Shown here: positions 38,814 to 49,559 of the stretch, piece by piece
Layout of the letters: the number at the start of each line of letters is the position of its first letter
Numbering within the stretch: position 1 is the first letter of the stretch
Assembly: GCF_902459685.1 (NCBI RefSeq)
Contig: NZ_CABPSF010000002.1
Coordinates: forward strand, 1,054,001-1,118,000
Reading direction: 5' to 3'
DNA from: Pandoraea iniqua
GTDB taxonomy: Bacteria > Pseudomonadota > Gammaproteobacteria > Burkholderiales > Burkholderiaceae
Length of the DNA: 64,000 nt
Notes under the pieces: generated by a model
Databases searched by the model: none
Told to the model about the DNA's origin: nothing
Seen by the model: only the letters and a program-made list of their open reading frames with translations
Made by a program: the position numbers and the translations under genes

Positions 38814-39656
38814 ATGTCCCAGTCCGTTGCTCCCGCCCCGTCGCCGCTGTTCGATCAAGTGCGTTTCGTGCTCAACGAGACGAGCCATCCGGGCAATGTC
38901 GGTTCGGCGGCGCGCGCCATCAAGACGATGGGCTTCGGTCAGTTGGTGCTCGCCGCGCCGCGTTTTGGGGCCGATGTCTTGCGCGACCCGGAAGCCATCG
39001 CACTCGCGAGCGGCGCCGACGACGTGCTGGCCAATGCCCGCGTGGTGGCCGATCTCGATGCCGCGCTGGAGGGCGTGAGTTGGGCTGTGGCGCTGTCGGC
39101 ACGCACCCGCGAATATGGCCCGCCCAATGCCGAGCCGCGTGAGAGCGCGGCGCTGGCCGTGCAGCATGCGGGGCAGGGCGAAGCGGTGGCGTTCATTTTT
39201 GGCAGCGAGCGAACGGGCTTGTCGAATACGGATGTCGAACGATGCAACGCGCTCGTGCACATTCCCGCGAACCCGGTGTACAGCTCGCTCAATCTGTCGC
39301 AGGCCGTGCAGTTGATCGCGTATGAAGTGCGCATGGCGTGTCTGGGCGTCGAGCGAGGCGGCGCGGCAGCGAATGCGGTGGCTGCGCTGGCGGCGGGCGC
39401 CGTCAATGCAAGTGTCAATGCAAGCGCGAACGCCGGGGCACCGCACGATCATCTCGCCACGCGCGACGACGTGGAGGGCATGCTCGCGCATCTGGAGCGG
39501 GCGCTGGTCGATCTCGACTATCTCGATCCGGACAATCCCAAGAAACTCATGACGCGCCTGCGTCGCCTTTTCGCGAAGAGTCATCTGGAGCGCGAAGAGG
39601 TCAATATTCTGCGCGGAATCTCGAAGCACATTCTCGAGCGCAAGATCCGGCGTTGA
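38814..39656 (+). CDS. trmJ: tRNA (cytidine/uridine-2'-O-)-methyltransferase TrmJ
   Basis: SPOUT-fold RNA methyltransferase of 280 aa that methylates the ribose at position 32 of several tRNAs. Family marks: FVLNETSHPGNVGSAARAIKTMGF (about residues 18-41), IFGSERTGLSN, and the deep-knot strand IPANPVYSSLNLSQAVQLIAYE. A run of Ala/Asn (NASVNASANAG, about residues 197-207) is an insert before the C-terminal extension that family members use to dimerise. It is divergent from suhB, with cysE 369 bp downstream. Confidence 0.93.
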   Translation: MSQSVAPAPSPLFDQVRFVLNETSHPGNVGSAARAIKTMGFGQLVLAAPRFGADVLRDPEAIALASGADDVLANARVVADLDAALEGVSWAVALSARTREYGPPNAEPRESAALAVQHAGQGEAVAFIFGSERTGLSNTDVERCNALVHIPANPVYSSLNLSQAVQLIAYEVRMACLGVERGGAAANAVAALAAGAVNASVNASANAGAPHDHLATRDDVEGMLAHLERALVDLDYLDPDNPKKLMTRLRRLFAKSHLEREEVNILRGISKHILERKIRR

Positions 39657-40025
39657 TGACTGAGTAGGGGAGACACGGGACAGACGGGGCGCGCAGGCTA
39701 TGCCCTTACCGAGTATCCGGTCATTTTCCGGGCGTCTGCACGCATTGTGAAAACCCCATACAATTCTCAGTCACAAGCTTATTAGCCCTTCGCGAATATG
39801 AACCGATTGCGCGAGCGTTGCGCCGCCTCCCTGCCTTATCACGTGCACTGTTAACGCACGTCCTCGCGCCACGGCGTGGCGAGGCCGGACACCTGTCGTG
39901 TGCCGCAGTCCTCGTCAGTCACGCCGCTCAACGCCTGCCGGCATCGGCCGGCACGCTCTCCGGTGAATTCGCACGATCCCGCCCCAAGACGGCAGGACGC
40001 GCACTACAGGATCGACATCAGGCTC
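39657..40025 (+). other. 369-bp gap upstream of cysE
   Basis: No separate gene is supported; a longer in-frame start for cysE at 39876 would only add non-conserved residues. TACAAT at 39759-39764 with CTGCAC 17 bases upstream is a candidate sigma-70 promoter, which would leave a leader of about 255 bases before cysE. I found no convincing hairpin with a T-run inside that leader. Confidence 0.45.
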
Positions 40026-40805
40026 ATGTTTACCCGCCTTCGCGAAGATATTGCCGCCATCCGGCAAAAAGACCCCGCAGCCCGCAGTAACTGGGAAGTC
40101 TTCACCTGCTATCCCGGTCTGCACGCCGTGATGCTCCATCGCGTGGCGAACCGTTGCTGGACGTCCGGGTTCAAGTGGCTCGGGCGCTTCGTCTCGCATT
40201 ACGCACGCTTTCTCACGGGCATTGAAATCCATCCGGGCGCGACGCTGGGCCGCCGCGTGTTCATCGACCACGGCATGGGCGTGGTGATCGGCGAGACGGC
40301 GATCATCGGCGACGACTGCACGATCTATCAGGGTGTCACGCTGGGCGGCACATCGCTCTCGCGCGGCGCAAAGCGTCACCCGACGCTGGAGGCCGGCGTC
40401 ATCGTCGGTGCCGGTGCCAAGGTGCTGGGCGGCTTTACGGTGGGAGAGGGCGCGAAGATCGGCTCGAACGCCGTGGTGGTCAAGCCGGTGCCGGCGGGGG
40501 GCACAGCGGTGGGTAATCCGGCGCGCGTCATTCGTCCCGATGCGCCACGTGAAAATGTCGAAGGCAAGCCGAACGGCAACGGCCGCAAAGCCGAGTTTTC
40601 CGCCTATGGCATTACGCCGAACGCCGACGATCCGGTGTCGTTGGCCATTCATGGATTGATCGAGAACGCGACCGACCAGTCGCACAAGATCGACGTGATG
40701 GTGGCCGCGCTCAACCAACTGGGCGCGCATCTCGAAGCGCTCGGCGCGAGCAAGATCGACACGGCCGAGCTGCGCAAGCTCGGCAAGGAAATTCAGGATA
40801 TGTGA
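40026..40805 (+). CDS. cysE: Serine O-acetyltransferase
   Basis: Makes O-acetylserine from serine and acetyl-CoA, the committed step of cysteine synthesis. The 259 aa protein has an N-terminal helical part ([25 protein letters not shown]) and a left-handed hexapeptide-repeat core with the catalytic-site [28 protein letters not shown]. The C-terminal about 80 residues exceed the short-form CysE. The stop region overlaps the 3' end of lpxH by 13 bp, tail to tail. Confidence 0.96.
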   Translation: MFTRLREDIAAIRQKDPAARSNWEVFTCYPGLHAVMLHRVANRCWTSGFKWLGRFVSHYARFLTGIEIHPGATLGRRVFIDHGMGVVIGETAIIGDDCTIYQGVTLGGTSLSRGAKRHPTLEAGVIVGAGAKVLGGFTVGEGAKIGSNAVVVKPVPAGGTAVGNPARVIRPDAPRENVEGKPNGNGRKAEFSAYGITPNADDPVSLAIHGLIENATDQSHKIDVMVAALNQLGAHLEALGASKIDTAELRKLGKEIQDM

Positions 40806-41653
40806 GCGGGCGCGGGCGTCGATGCTACGAGATCGATCGCCCGCAGTCCGTGGGCATCCCATTGCAGATAGCCGCCGCGCGGCGGCTCGATATCGAACTC
40901 CCAGTCGGGCAGCACCCAGCGCACACGCCGACCTTCGGCGTGTCGCGCCGGCCGGTGCGTGTGGCCGTGCACGAGCGTGCGCTCGCCGGACGCATCGAGC
41001 AGCGCGTTGATGGCTTGGGCGTTCGCATCGGCATAGGCCATGCGGTGCGCGCCTTTGGCCGCACTGCGCCGCCGGATACGATCGGCAATCCCCATGCGCA
41101 CACGTAGCGGCAACGCGAGAAAGAAGGCCTTGCCGAGCGGCGAATGCGCGACGCGCCGGAAGCGCTGATATCCCACATCGTCCGTGCACAGCTGGTCGCC
41201 GTGACTGAGCACCAGTGCCTGCTCCAGAAACGAGAACACGCACGGATCGTCGAGCATGACGGCACCTGCCGCTCGCGCGAAACGTTTGCCCAGCAGAAAG
41301 TCGCGATTGCCACGCATGATCGCCACGGGCACGCCGCTGGCGGACAGGCCGGCGATGGCGGCCGTCATGCGGCGGGCGAAGGCGCCAAGGGGCTCGGTGT
41401 CGGGCGTGCCGGTGTGTCGGGCGGGGGCATCCTTGTCAGCGCCGAGCATATCGTCGCCGACCCAGTATTCAAACAGGTCGCCAAGGATGAAGAGGACGGA
41501 CGCTTCGCGCGCAGGACCGCGCAGGAAGTCTTCGAAGACTTGCACCGTGCGCGGCAGGGCCGGCGCGAGGTGAAGATCGGAAATGAAAAGCGCGGGCCCG
41601 TCGCCCCGTGGTGTCACGGGGCAGTGCGGGCACCGCGCAGTCGATACAGGCAT
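40793..41653 (-). CDS. lpxH: UDP-2,3-diacylglucosamine diphosphatase
   Basis: Calcineurin-like metallophosphatase of 286 aa that makes lipid X during lipid A synthesis. Metal-binding motifs: FISDLHLAP (about residues 23-31), [23 protein letters not shown], and [11 protein letters not shown] near the C-terminus. It is longer than E. coli LpxH because of an insert around [13 protein letters not shown]. It ends convergently with cysE, sharing 13 bp, and begins 28 bp after the ppiB stop on the same strand, so ppiB-lpxH are probably co-transcribed. Confidence 0.95.
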   Translation of the reverse strand: MPVSTARCPHCPVTPRGDGPALFISDLHLAPALPRTVQVFEDFLRGPAREASVLFILGDLFEYWVGDDMLGADKDAPARHTGTPDTEPLGAFARRMTAAIAGLSASGVPVAIMRGNRDFLLGKRFARAAGAVMLDDPCVFSFLEQALVLSHGDQLCTDDVGYQRFRRVAHSPLGKAFFLALPLRVRMGIADRIRRRSAAKGAHRMAYADANAQAINALLDASGERTLVHGHTHRPARHAEGRRVRWVLPDWEFDIEPPRGGYLQWDAHGLRAIDLVASTPAPAHIS

Positions 41654-41681
41654 CGAGTGTCGTCGGTGACGAGATGGGCGC

Positions 41682-42176
41682 TTACGCGACGATCACGGCC
41701 TTTTCGATGACGACTTCCTCGAGCGGCACGTCTTGATGCAGACCGCGCGAACCGGTCTTGACACCCTTGATCGCGTCGACGATTTCCTGACCTTCGACCA
41801 CCTTGCCGAACACGGCGTAGCCCCAGCCCGACGGCGTCGGTGCGCTGTGGTTCAGGAAGTCGTTGTCGTTCACGTTGATGAAGAACTGTGCCGTTGCCGA
41901 GTGCGGATCGTTCGTGCGGGCCATGGCCAGCGTGTACTTGTCGTTCTTCAGGCCGTTGTTGGCTTCGTTCTCGATCGGCGTGTTGGTCGACTTTTGTTTC
42001 ATGCCCGGCTCGAAGCCGCCGCCTTGAATCATGAAGCCATTGATCACGCGGTGGAACACCGTGTTGTCGTAGAAGCCTTCCTTCACGTAGTTCAGGAAGT
42101 TTTCGACCGTCTTCGGTGCCTTCGCTTCGTCGAGTTCGATGCGAATGATGCCGTGATTCGTTTGCAGTTCAACCAT
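41682..42176 (-). CDS. ppiB: Cytoplasmic peptidyl-prolyl cis-trans isomerase (cyclophilin B)
   Basis: Cyclophilin of 164 aa without signal peptide, so cytoplasmic. The start [28 protein letters not shown] and the active-site [19 protein letters not shown] with the catalytic arginine are clear, as is the [13 protein letters not shown] segment. AAGGAAAG precedes the ATG. It lies between a secreted paralogue upstream and lpxH downstream, all in one direction. Confidence 0.97.
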   Translation of the reverse strand: MVELQTNHGIIRIELDEAKAPKTVENFLNYVKEGFYDNTVFHRVINGFMIQGGGFEPGMKQKSTNTPIENEANNGLKNDKYTLAMARTNDPHSATAQFFINVNDNDFLNHSAPTPSGWGYAVFGKVVEGQEIVDAIKGVKTGSRGLHQDVPLEEVVIEKAVIVA

Positions 42177-42232
42177 GATGCTTTCCTTCTGATGAAATGG
42201 TCCCGGCAGGCCGGAGGAGTTCAGCGTCGTGT

Positions 42233-42835
42233 TCAGCGTTTGACGACGCTGGCCGATTCGATCACGACGGGCGTGACAGGCACGTCGCGGTACATGCCTT
42301 TGCTGGTCGTGGCGACACCCTTGATTTTCTCGACAGTGTCCATGCCGGCGACCACCTTGCCGAACACTGCGTAACCATAGCCGTCCGGGCTCGGGTAGTC
42401 CAGTGACGCATTATCCGACACATTCACGAAAAATTGCGCAGTCGCCGAATTCGGATTCGACGTACGCGCCATTGCGATGGTGCCCTTCGTATTCTTCAGG
42501 CCGTTTTGCGATTCGTTCGGAATCGGGGCGCGGGTCGGCTTTTCGTTCATGTCGGCCGTGAAACCGCCGCCCTGAATCATGAAGCCGGGAATGACACGAT
42601 GGAAGACCGTGCCGTTGTAGAAGCCACTGTTGACGTATTGCAGGAAGTTATCAACCGTCTTCGGCGCTGCCTTCGGGTTGAGTTCCACCGTGAAGTTGCC
42701 GGCCGACGTCTTGAACTGCACCTGCGGCTGCGTGGCCTGTGCGAGCACCGGGAGGCTGGCAACGGTGCCAGTCAGTGCAGCGGCTGCGACGGCACCGCCG
42801 AGCAGTGCGCGGCGCAGGCGATTCGGAAGGGACAT
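42233..42835 (-). CDS. ppiA: Periplasmic peptidyl-prolyl cis-trans isomerase (cyclophilin A)
   Basis: Cyclophilin of 200 aa with an N-terminal signal peptide ([25 protein letters not shown], cleavage expected after VLAQA) and so a periplasmic foldase. The active-site [15 protein letters not shown] and the [14 protein letters not shown] segment match the cytoplasmic copy 56 bp downstream, indicating an old tandem duplication followed by addition of a signal peptide. Upstream of the ATG is a cluster of short tandem repeats. Confidence 0.96.
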   Translation of the reverse strand: MSLPNRLRRALLGGAVAAAALTGTVASLPVLAQATQPQVQFKTSAGNFTVELNPKAAPKTVDNFLQYVNSGFYNGTVFHRVIPGFMIQGGGFTADMNEKPTRAPIPNESQNGLKNTKGTIAMARTSNPNSATAQFFVNVSDNASLDYPSPDGYGYAVFGKVVAGMDTVEKIKGVATTSKGMYRDVPVTPVVIESASVVKR

Positions 42836-42854
42836 GCGGGTCTCCTGGGCTATG

Positions 42855-42910
42855 AATTCGTAAATTCGTGAATTCGTGTGAGGTCGTTTGAAGTCGTTTG
42901 AGGTCGCGTG
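42855..42910. repeat. Back-to-back 8-bp and 10-bp tandem repeats
   Basis: Three 8-mers (AATTCGTA, AATTCGTG, AATTCGTG at 42855-42878) are followed by three 10-mers (AGGTCGTTTG, AAGTCGTTTG, AGGTCGCGTG at 42881-42910). They fill nearly all of the 83-bp gap between the TPR gene stop and the ppiA start (both genes read leftward). Confidence 0.75.
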
Positions 42911-42918
42911 AGGGGAGA

Positions 42919-43659
42919 TCAGTTCCCCGACTTCCCGATGTTCTTCAAATTGGCATCTTCGCTAGGCTTGGCCGGCGAGGGCGTCTGCGCGACCGGGGCG
43001 GCACGTTGCGGTGCCAGCATGTCGGCGAGCACCTTCTCGCGGCTCGACACGCGCGCCGTCGGCGAAATTTTGAGTGCCTTCTGATAAGCCTGCTGTGCGA
43101 GCTTGGCGTAGATGTCGCCAAGGTTCGAATACGCCACGGCAAAGCTCGGGTTGTTGCGGATCGCACTTTCCAGCGCGGCGCGCGCCTTGTCGTACTCACC
43201 CGTCTGTGCGTAAAGCGCAGCCAGATTGTTGTACGGCTCGGGCAGCTCCGGGAAGTCTTGCGTGAGCGCGGTGAAGGCATCGATGGCTTCGGGCGTGCGG
43301 CCCATCTCCATGAGCACGCGGCCACGCGTGAAACGCACCTGCGCATCGCGCGGGTATTGCTTCAGGTGATCGTCGATCTTCGCGAGGGCGTCGCTGAACT
43401 TGCGGGCTTCGACCAGTTTGTTGATCGCCGATTCGCTGGCCTGCTGCGGCGTTTGCAGCGGGGCAGGCGGGGGCGGATCGATGATCGCCTGAGCACCGGC
43501 GGGCAGCGCAAACAGCGTGCCGGCAAGGCCGAGCGTCATGCCTGCGAGCGTGAGCGCGTGGGTATGACGGCGGGCAGCGTTCAAGGTGAAAGCGCTCGGG
43601 CGGAGGCGGGAAAGCAGGCGCGTTGCACTGCGCGAAAGGGACCGGCTTCGTTGCGTCAT
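42919..43659 (-). CDS. Tetratricopeptide repeat protein, probably exported
   Basis: Protein of 246 aa. A long basic N-terminus is followed by a hydrophobic segment ([21 protein letters not shown], about residues 37-57) that looks like a signal peptide ending AGAQA. Three or so TPR units follow ([76 protein letters not shown]). The C-terminus is Pro/Ala-rich. TPR proteins bind other proteins; the partner is unknown. Just downstream lie two cyclophilin genes, so a role in periplasmic folding or envelope assembly is possible but only by context. Confidence 0.88.
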   Translation of the reverse strand: MTQRSRSLSRSATRLLSRLRPSAFTLNAARRHTHALTLAGMTLGLAGTLFALPAGAQAIIDPPPPAPLQTPQQASESAINKLVEARKFSDALAKIDDHLKQYPRDAQVRFTRGRVLMEMGRTPEAIDAFTALTQDFPELPEPYNNLAALYAQTGEYDKARAALESAIRNNPSFAVAYSNLGDIYAKLAQQAYQKALKISPTARVSSREKVLADMLAPQRAAPVAQTPSPAKPSEDANLKNIGKSGN

Positions 43660-43696
43660 GATGGGTGCTTGGGATACCTGAGAGGTGCGCAAGAGA

Positions 43697-43705
43697 TGCT
43701 ATACT
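43697..43705 (+). promoter_or_regulatory. Extended -10 promoter for cysS
   Basis: TG-C-TATACT at 43697-43705 is an extended -10 with no good -35. Transcription from near 43712 would leave a leader of about 195 bases before cysS. Confidence 0.5.
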
Positions 43706-43725
43706 CGGCCGCATTCTAACAAAAC

Positions 43726-43789
43726 ACCTGCGCCCGGCCTGCGCCATTTCATCTTGTGGCGGCGGATACGGTTCGCAGGTTCGTTTTTT
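43726..43789 (+). terminator. Terminator-like structure in the cysS leader
   Basis: ACCTGCG at 43726-43732 pairs with CGCAGGT at 43774-43780. Inside it CGCCA (43742-43746) pairs with TGGCG (43757-43761). TCGTTTTTT follows to 43789. No plus-strand gene ends nearby, so a terminator here would only make sense as an attenuator of cysS. Confidence 0.4.
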
Positions 43790-43906
43790 CTACCGCACGG
43801 CGCGCAGCCCGCCTCGCGATGTCGCTCCCGCCGCACGACGCGAATCGTGCCCGGAGGCATCGTCGCAGCGCCCGGCGCTGTCTCGCCCCCGGTCAAGCAT
43901 TTATCT

Positions 43907-45310
<1,404 letters not shown>

Positions 45311-45334
45311 GCGCGGCGTATCGAGGCGAATTTC

Positions 45335-46525
45335 ATGGTGACTCGTAAATCCGTGGCCGCAAAGGCCGCGACCCAAACCGCCACGACCGGACGCGCTGCC
45401 AAGGCCACGCGCCCGGCAGCCAAGCGTGCGGCCCCTGCCAAGGTGACTAAGGCCGATGGCCAGTCCCGCAAGGTCGAGAGCAAGGGCGGCGCGAAGACGG
45501 CTGCTGTGAAGGCGGCGCCCGTGGCGACCAAGCGTGCCAGCAGCGGCAATGGTGCGGCGGCGGCCGACAAGCCCAAAAAGATGGTGAAAGCCGGCAATGG
45601 CGCGGCAGGTAAGCCGGCCAAGGTCGCCGCGGGTGCGGCGCGCAAGGTGTCGGCGCGAACGGCCAAAGGCGAGGCCTCGGACAAATCGCTCAAGCCGACC
45701 CGTCAGACCAAGCCCGCCAAGACTACGCGTGCCACCGGAACGGCGGCAAAGGGCAATGGCGCGGCGGGCGTTGCGACCACGCGTCGCGTGATCGCCAAGC
45801 GCGACGGCGAGACGCGTATCGTCACGCCGGAGATTGCCCGCATCGAGACCGAAGTCGTCGAGCAGGCCGTGACCGGCGTCGTACCGCTGCCTGTGGCGCC
45901 GGGCGCGACACGCCCCGACTTCTGGGATCAGGCCTGCGCCGATCTCATGCGCCGCGATCGCATTCTCAAGAAACTCATTCCTCAATTCGGCCCGGCGCAT
46001 CTGACCGGCCGCGGCGAGCCGTTCGTCACGCTCGCGCGCTCGATCGTGGGCCAGCAGATTTCGGTGAAAGCGGCACAAGCCGTGTGGGACCGTGTGGTCG
46101 CCATCTGCCCGAAGCTCACGCCCGCGCAATTCATCAAGGCCGGGCACGATGCCCTCGCCGGTTGCGGGCTGTCGCGCCGCAAGGCCGAGTACATCCTCGA
46201 TCTGGCGACGCACTTCAAGTCGGGCGCGCTGCACGTGGACGCCTGGGCCAGCATGGACGACGAGGCCGTCATTGCCGAGCTGACCGGCATTCGCGGCATC
46301 GGGCGCTGGACGGCCGAGATGTTCCTGATGTTCAACCTGTTGCGCCCCGATGTGCTGCCGCTCGACGATGTCGGGCTCATCAACGCCATCAGCGTCAACT
46401 ACTTCAGCGGCGAGCCCGTCACGCGCAGTGAAGCGCGCGAAGTGGCCGCCAATTGGGAGCCCTGGCGCTCCGTCGCCACGTGGTACATGTGGCGAAGTCT
46501 CGAACCGGTGCCGGTCGAATACTGA
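45335..46525 (+). CDS. DNA-3-methyladenine glycosylase II with histone-H1-like tail
   Basis: Base-excision repair enzyme of 396 aa. The C-terminal half (about residues 193-396) is an AlkA-type HhH-GPD domain: SIVGQQISVKAAQAVW, the hairpin LTGIRGIGRWTAEM, and the catalytic aspartate in LPLDDVGL (D344/D345). The N-terminal about 170 residues are almost only Lys, Ala, Thr, Arg and Gly (AAKAATQTATTGRAAKATRP style), like the histone-H1-like tails seen in some proteobacteria. This tail probably binds DNA without sequence choice. It lies between cysS and accA. Confidence 0.9.
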   Translation: MVTRKSVAAKAATQTATTGRAAKATRPAAKRAAPAKVTKADGQSRKVESKGGAKTAAVKAAPVATKRASSGNGAAAADKPKKMVKAGNGAAGKPAKVAAGAARKVSARTAKGEASDKSLKPTRQTKPAKTTRATGTAAKGNGAAGVATTRRVIAKRDGETRIVTPEIARIETEVVEQAVTGVVPLPVAPGATRPDFWDQACADLMRRDRILKKLIPQFGPAHLTGRGEPFVTLARSIVGQQISVKAAQAVWDRVVAICPKLTPAQFIKAGHDALAGCGLSRRKAEYILDLATHFKSGALHVDAWASMDDEAVIAELTGIRGIGRWTAEMFLMFNLLRPDVLPLDDVGLINAISVNYFSGEPVTRSEAREVAANWEPWRSVATWYMWRSLEPVPVEY

Positions 46526-46542
46526 TTGTTCCGCTTAGGACG

Positions 46543-46548
46543 TATAAT
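46543..46548 (+). promoter_or_regulatory. Candidate -10 element upstream of accA
   Basis: A perfect TATAAT at 46543-46548, 18 bases after the glycosylase stop codon. The -35 position carries only TACTGA. It would start an mRNA with a leader of about 125 bases before accA. A second TACAAT lies near 46647. Confidence 0.35.
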
Positions 46549-46680
46549 CCGCGTCCGATTCCGTATCATTTAGTCATTATCGGTGTCTATTGTTGATCGA
46601 GAGGCGATGAAAGTTGCCTATCTTGTTCGGACAGTGGTCGCCGGCGGTACAATACGCTGCCGCATTTCCGGGGAAACCTG

Positions 46681-47649
46681 ATGAAGAACACCTTTTTGGA
46701 TTTTGAACAGCCGATCGCCGAACTCGAAGCGAAGATTGAAGAATTACGCTTCGTGCAGGACGACTCCGCCGTCGATATTTCCGAAGAGATCGAGCGCCTC
46801 TCTAAAAAGAGCCAGCAGCTCACCAAGGACATCTATACGAACCTGTCGCCGTGGCAGGTTTCGCAAATCTCGCGTCACCCGCAGCGTCCTTACACGCTCG
46901 ACTATGTGCGCGACATCTTTACCGACTTTCACGAGTTGCATGGCGACCGCGAGTTCGCGGACGACCACGCTATCGTGGGTGGCATGGCCCGTTTCAACGG
47001 TCAGGCCTGTATGGTCATCGGTCACCAGAAGGGCCGCGACACGAAGGAGCGCGCACTGCGCAACTTCGGCATGCCGCGTCCCGAGGGCTATCGCAAGGCC
47101 ATGCGCCTGATGAAGCTCGCCGAGAAGTTCGGTCTGCCGCTGTTCACGTTCATCGACACGCCGGGCGCTTACCCGGGCATCGATGCCGAAGAGCGCGGCC
47201 AGTCGGAAGCCATCGGTCACAACCTGTTCGTCATGGCCGAGCTCAAGACGCCGATCATCACCACGATCATCGGTGAAGGCGGCTCGGGCGGTGCACTTGC
47301 CGTGGCCGTGGCCGATACGGTCGCGATGCTGCAATTCTCGACGTACTCGGTGATTTCGCCCGAAGGTTGCGCCTCCATTCTGTGGAAGAGTGCGGCCAAG
47401 GCCCCGGAAGCCGCCGAAGCGCTGGGTCTGACCGCTCACCGTCTGAAGGCACTCGGCCTGATCGACAAGATCATCAACGAACCGCTGGGTGGTGCGCATC
47501 GCGACCCGCTCGGCATGGCTGGCATGCTCAAGCGTGCGCTCGCCGACTCGGTGCGCCAGTTCCAGGGCATGAGCCACAAGGAACTGCTCGATCGTCGTTT
47601 CGAGCGTCTGATGAGTTATGGCAAGTTCAAGGAAGCCGGCGCCAAGTAA
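46681..47649 (+). CDS. accA: Acetyl-CoA carboxylase carboxyltransferase subunit alpha
   Basis: Alpha half of the carboxyltransferase (322 aa), pairing with AccD encoded at 15.6 kb. The start [21 protein letters not shown], the [23 protein letters not shown] block and [15 protein letters not shown] are typical. The C-terminal helix [14 protein letters not shown] is also conserved. tilS follows on the same strand and may overlap its end. Confidence 0.98.
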   Translation: MKNTFLDFEQPIAELEAKIEELRFVQDDSAVDISEEIERLSKKSQQLTKDIYTNLSPWQVSQISRHPQRPYTLDYVRDIFTDFHELHGDREFADDHAIVGGMARFNGQACMVIGHQKGRDTKERALRNFGMPRPEGYRKAMRLMKLAEKFGLPLFTFIDTPGAYPGIDAEERGQSEAIGHNLFVMAELKTPIITTIIGEGGSGGALAVAVADTVAMLQFSTYSVISPEGCASILWKSAAKAPEAAEALGLTAHRLKALGLIDKIINEPLGGAHRDPLGMAGMLKRALADSVRQFQGMSHKELLDRRFERLMSYGKFKEAGAK

Positions 47650-47683
47650 GTCGTCGGCCAGCGCGTCGTCGCCGTTGGTGGCG

Positions 47684-49276
47684 ATGACGCCCGGCGCCGT
47701 ACCGCCCGTGTCTTCCTCGCCTCACACCGCTGCCGCGTTCGCCTCTGCCCGAGGTGACGCGGCAGTTGTTCATGTAGACGTCGCTTTGCGCGTCGCGTTG
47801 GCGCATGCCTTCGCGTCACGCGATGGCGCGACACCTGCCGCCAACGTGGCCGCCACGCCGGCGAATCCCTCCGCCTGCGCCTCCGTCTCCGCCTCTGCGT
47901 CCGACGACTCGCTGGCTACGCCACGCATTGCGTTGGCGCTCAGCGGCGGTCTCGATTCCATGGTGCTGCTCGACGCATTAGCGCACTGGACGCAATCGCG
48001 ACGCGATGCCGGTGAATCGGTGGCGCAGCCGCTCGCCATTCATATCCATCACGGACTGTCCGAACACGCCGACGAGTGGTTGGCGGCGTGCGAGCGCGAG
48101 GCGCGTCTGCGCGGCTTTGCTTTTGAGGCGCGTCGCGTCACTGTGCCGCGTGACGCCCGTCAGGGCATCGAAGGGGCCGCACGTGCCGCGCGTTACGCAG
48201 CACTGGCCGAGTGTTGTGCCGCGCATGGCATCGACTGGCTGCTCACGGCCCATCATGCGAACGATCAGGCGGAGACGGTGTTGCTGCAAATGCTGCGCGG
48301 TGCCGGGTTGCCGGGTGTCGCCGCCATGGCCGGGGCGGGTGCGTTGCCGGTGACCTCGTCGGCGCAATTGCTGCGCCCGCTGCTCGATGTTTCGCGCGAG
48401 ACGATGCACGCCTTTGCGTCAGTGCGTTCGCTGTCGTGGGTAGAAGATCCCTCCAATCAGGACCGCCAGTATTTGCGCAATGCGCTGCGTCACGATGTGA
48501 TGCCGGCCATTGCCGCGCATGTCCCCGCTTATCGCGAGACACTCGCTCGCTTCGCGCGTCATGCGGCGCAGGCCCAGTCGCTGCTCGACCAACTCGCACA
48601 GATCGATTTCGAGGTGGCACGTGTCGATACGTCGCGTCTGCAACGCTCTCGTTTGCAGGGGCTCGACACGGCACGTCTGGCGAACCTGCTGCGCTATTGG
48701 GCCGCGCGTGAGGGGCTCGCGGCGCCGCCCGAGGCGCGTCTCGGCGAGTGGGTGCGGCAGATTCGCGATGCGCAACCCGACGCGTCGCTCACACTGCCGC
48801 ACGGCGACGCCGTGTTGCGCCTGTATCGCGATGTGCTGCAATGGACGCCGGTTTATACCGCAGCCGCAGCCGCAGCCGATGCCGACGCTGCCGCCGATGA
48901 CGTCGTGCTGCACTGGTCAGGCGAGCGCCTCTGGTCGTTGCCGCAGTGGCAGGGGAGTGTCGTATTCGAACCCGTGAGCGATGTTGGGGCTGGCGCCCAG
49001 TCGGAGATCGCGGGCATCGCCGAAGCGGCGTTGCGTGCGCAGCCGCTGATCGCTCGCGAGCGGGCAGGGGGCGAGCGCTGGCGCGAACGTGCCGATGGGC
49101 ATTCGCGCTCGCTCAAGCATTGGTATCAGAACAAGGGGGTGCCGGCGTGGCAGCGCCATGTGCCGATCGTCTGGCAGGCAGCGGACATCGTGTTCGTGCC
49201 GCGTCTGGGGATCGACGGTGCCGCGTTGTGCATCGACGGTCCGCGCTGGCGGATGACGTGGCGCGACGAGGCATGA
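47684..49276 (+). CDS. tilS: tRNA(Ile)-lysidine synthase
   Basis: PP-loop ATPase that adds lysine to cytidine 34 of tRNA-Ile(CAU) so that it reads AUA. The P-loop ALSGGLDSMVLLDAL and LLTAHHANDQAETVLLQMLRGAG are diagnostic, and the C-terminal TilS domain ends in KHWYQNKGVPAWQR. The N-terminal about 80 residues before the P-loop are Ala/Ser-rich and unusual for the family. The start is uncertain: ATG at 47684 is chosen, an ATG at 47618 would overlap accA by 32 bases, and later starts are possible. The accA-tilS order is conserved. Confidence 0.93.
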   Translation: MTPGAVPPVSSSPHTAAAFASARGDAAVVHVDVALRVALAHAFASRDGATPAANVAATPANPSACASVSASASDDSLATPRIALALSGGLDSMVLLDALAHWTQSRRDAGESVAQPLAIHIHHGLSEHADEWLAACEREARLRGFAFEARRVTVPRDARQGIEGAARAARYAALAECCAAHGIDWLLTAHHANDQAETVLLQMLRGAGLPGVAAMAGAGALPVTSSAQLLRPLLDVSRETMHAFASVRSLSWVEDPSNQDRQYLRNALRHDVMPAIAAHVPAYRETLARFARHAAQAQSLLDQLAQIDFEVARVDTSRLQRSRLQGLDTARLANLLRYWAAREGLAAPPEARLGEWVRQIRDAQPDASLTLPHGDAVLRLYRDVLQWTPVYTAAAAAADADAAADDVVLHWSGERLWSLPQWQGSVVFEPVSDVGAGAQSEIAGIAEAALRAQPLIARERAGGERWRERADGHSRSLKHWYQNKGVPAWQRHVPIVWQAADIVFVPRLGIDGAALCIDGPRWRMTWRDEA

Positions 49277-49456
49277 CCGGCAGGCCTGTCCCCATCGCGC
49301 GAATCACATCATGCTGCTATCTCCGCCCTTGATCGGCTGATTCAGCATATCCCCTCGTAACCACTGAAATCCGCAGCATGATCTGCTGCCGCATGCGGTG
49401 CATCAGCCCCCTGACAGTGCAATCTGCGCCAAACCGGCTCATGCGCGATACATTCG

Positions 49457-49475
49457 TGCGATAATCAAAAGTTCC
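49457..49475 (+). promoter_or_regulatory. Candidate lysC promoter block shared with leuC
   Basis: TG-C-GATAAT at 49457-49465 reads as an extended -10 and is followed by CAAAAGTTCC. The 15-mer ATAATCAAAAGTTCC (49461-49475) is identical to 2656-2670 upstream of leuC, and the next bases (GCGAATCGAAA here, CAGAACGAAA there) remain similar. The lysC start is 84 bases further on. Confidence 0.45.
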
Positions 49476-49559
49476 GCGAATCGAAACGTCACCGATGCCC
49501 GTTCCAGGGCATCTGCGCAGGATTCATAAACGGTTTTAAATCAATGTGTTAGCAATGTT

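Noticed and set aside
42855-42910. Short tandem repeats considered as a CRISPR array
   Set aside because: Units of 8-10 bp with no spacers and no cas genes in the window.
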